From Dialister sp. UBA734 (lineage in GTDB: Bacteria > Bacillota > Negativicutes > Veillonellales > Dialisteraceae): a stretch of DNA of 5,990 nucleotides. Below are positions 5,851-5,990 of this stretch, piece by piece; position 1 is the stretch's first letter; the number at the start of each line of letters is the position of its first letter. The stretch lies in NCBI GenBank assembly GCA_002297935.1, contig DBLC01000003.1:5594-11583 (forward strand), written 5' to 3'. The notes beneath the pieces were generated by a model, which worked only from the letters and a program-made list of their open reading frames with translations, was not told the origin of the DNA and searched no databases. The position numbers were made by a program, and so were the translations under genes.

Positions 5851-5894
5851 AACCTAAGAACCCTTAGCACCTTCAGAACCCTAAGAACCTGTAA
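5851..5894 (+). repeat. Degenerate 9-mer tandem array, right copy
   Basis: The units read AACCTAAG, AACCCTTAG, CACCTTCAG, AACCCTAAG and AACCTGTAA. It corresponds to the array at 157-192, including a shared lead-in (5838-5858 against 144-164). It directly precedes copy B of the 60-nt repeat. Confidence 0.6.
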
Positions 5895-5898
5895 CCAT

Positions 5899-5958
5899 AG
5901 CGGGTATCACCGAGTTCGCTTGATATGTTCATAGCGAAGTATACCGCTAGTGCCTCCC
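5899..5958 (+). repeat. 60-nt dispersed repeat, copy B
   Basis: It matches 5523-5582 at 55 of 60 positions, with 37 identical bases at the 3' end. It contains a 6-bp inverted repeat TTCGCT/AGCGAA (5915-5920 with 5933-5938) that copy A has lost by one base change. It is followed by CTTCGCTTCGCTCGAAATGGCG (5961-5982). Confidence 0.85.
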
Positions 5959-5990
5959 ATCTTCGCTTCGCTCGAAATGGCGTCTCACTA

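Larger units (their letters stand above)
5148..5990. other. Gene-free, repeat-rich intergenic region
   Basis: No credible protein-coding or RNA gene is visible on either strand. Open frames here run through tandem repeats and palindromes, with no domain and no convincing ribosome binding site. In order it contains a 7-nt array, about 70 bp of unremarkable sequence (5221-5290), a palindromic element, the 60-nt repeat copy A, a short hairpin module, the 44-nt repeat, a motif pair around GTCGAAATG, a 9-mer array, the 60-nt repeat copy B and a further TCGAAATG motif. Confidence 0.75.

Noticed and set aside
5619..5870. 83-codon open frame on the minus strand in the repeat region
   Set aside because: It is a read-through of the 44-nt repeat and the GTCATTTCGACCGA module. 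Spurious frames of this RHFDRR type are common in such repeats, and there is no good ribosome binding site.
5151..5990. CRISPR array
   Set aside because: Repeats here are either tandem without spacers (7-mers, 9-mers) or present in only two scattered copies, with no regular spacer pattern and no cas gene.

Overview
The window holds one two-gene operon on the minus strand, read right to left, with repeat-rich non-coding DNA on both sides. No phage, insertion sequence, CRISPR array, tRNA or rRNA gene was recognised. The organism looks like a Gram-positive-type or Negativicutes Firmicute. Strong AAGGAG ribosome binding sites, a consensus-like sigma-70/A promoter and the pairing of a long U32 protein with MutS2 all fit this. 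A Negativicutes assignment (Acidaminococcaceae or Veillonellaceae relatives) is inference from general resemblance and is not proven here.

Layout. Bases 1-234 lie downstream of the operon and contain only repeats: hairpins, one copy of a 44-nt repeat, degenerate 9-mers and a short 7-nt tandem array. Bases 235-2589 (minus) encode a full-length MutS2. Bases 2589-5003 (minus) encode an 804-residue U32-family protein with a DUF3656-type domain. The two genes overlap by one base (TAATG), so translation is probably coupled. Bases 5004-5147 form a compact control region: a TTGAAT-N17-TATAAT promoter whose -35 box lies inside a 17-bp terminator hairpin, followed by a leader of about 87 nt. That leader carries a 17-bp hairpin, built from inverted 7-nt repeats, which ends just before the Shine-Dalgarno sequence. 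Bases 5148-5990 have no credible gene. They hold a ten-unit 7-nt array, a roughly 190-bp palindromic element, two copies of a 60-nt repeat, a second copy of the 44-nt repeat and a second 9-mer array.

How the genes may work together. MutS2 of the Bacillus type (also called RqcU) acts on collided ribosomes. U32 proteins with DUF3656 include RlhA, which hydroxylates a base of 23S rRNA. A coupled U32-mutS2 operon therefore points to ribosome maintenance rather than proteolysis or mismatch repair; this is inference. The main oddities are a degenerate LDLRG motif in the MutS2 Smr domain, a possible second cysteine cluster in the U32 protein, and modular repeats shared between the two flanks of the operon. 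I did not find convincing evidence of a new defence or mobile system. The repeat architecture is the least explained part of the window.
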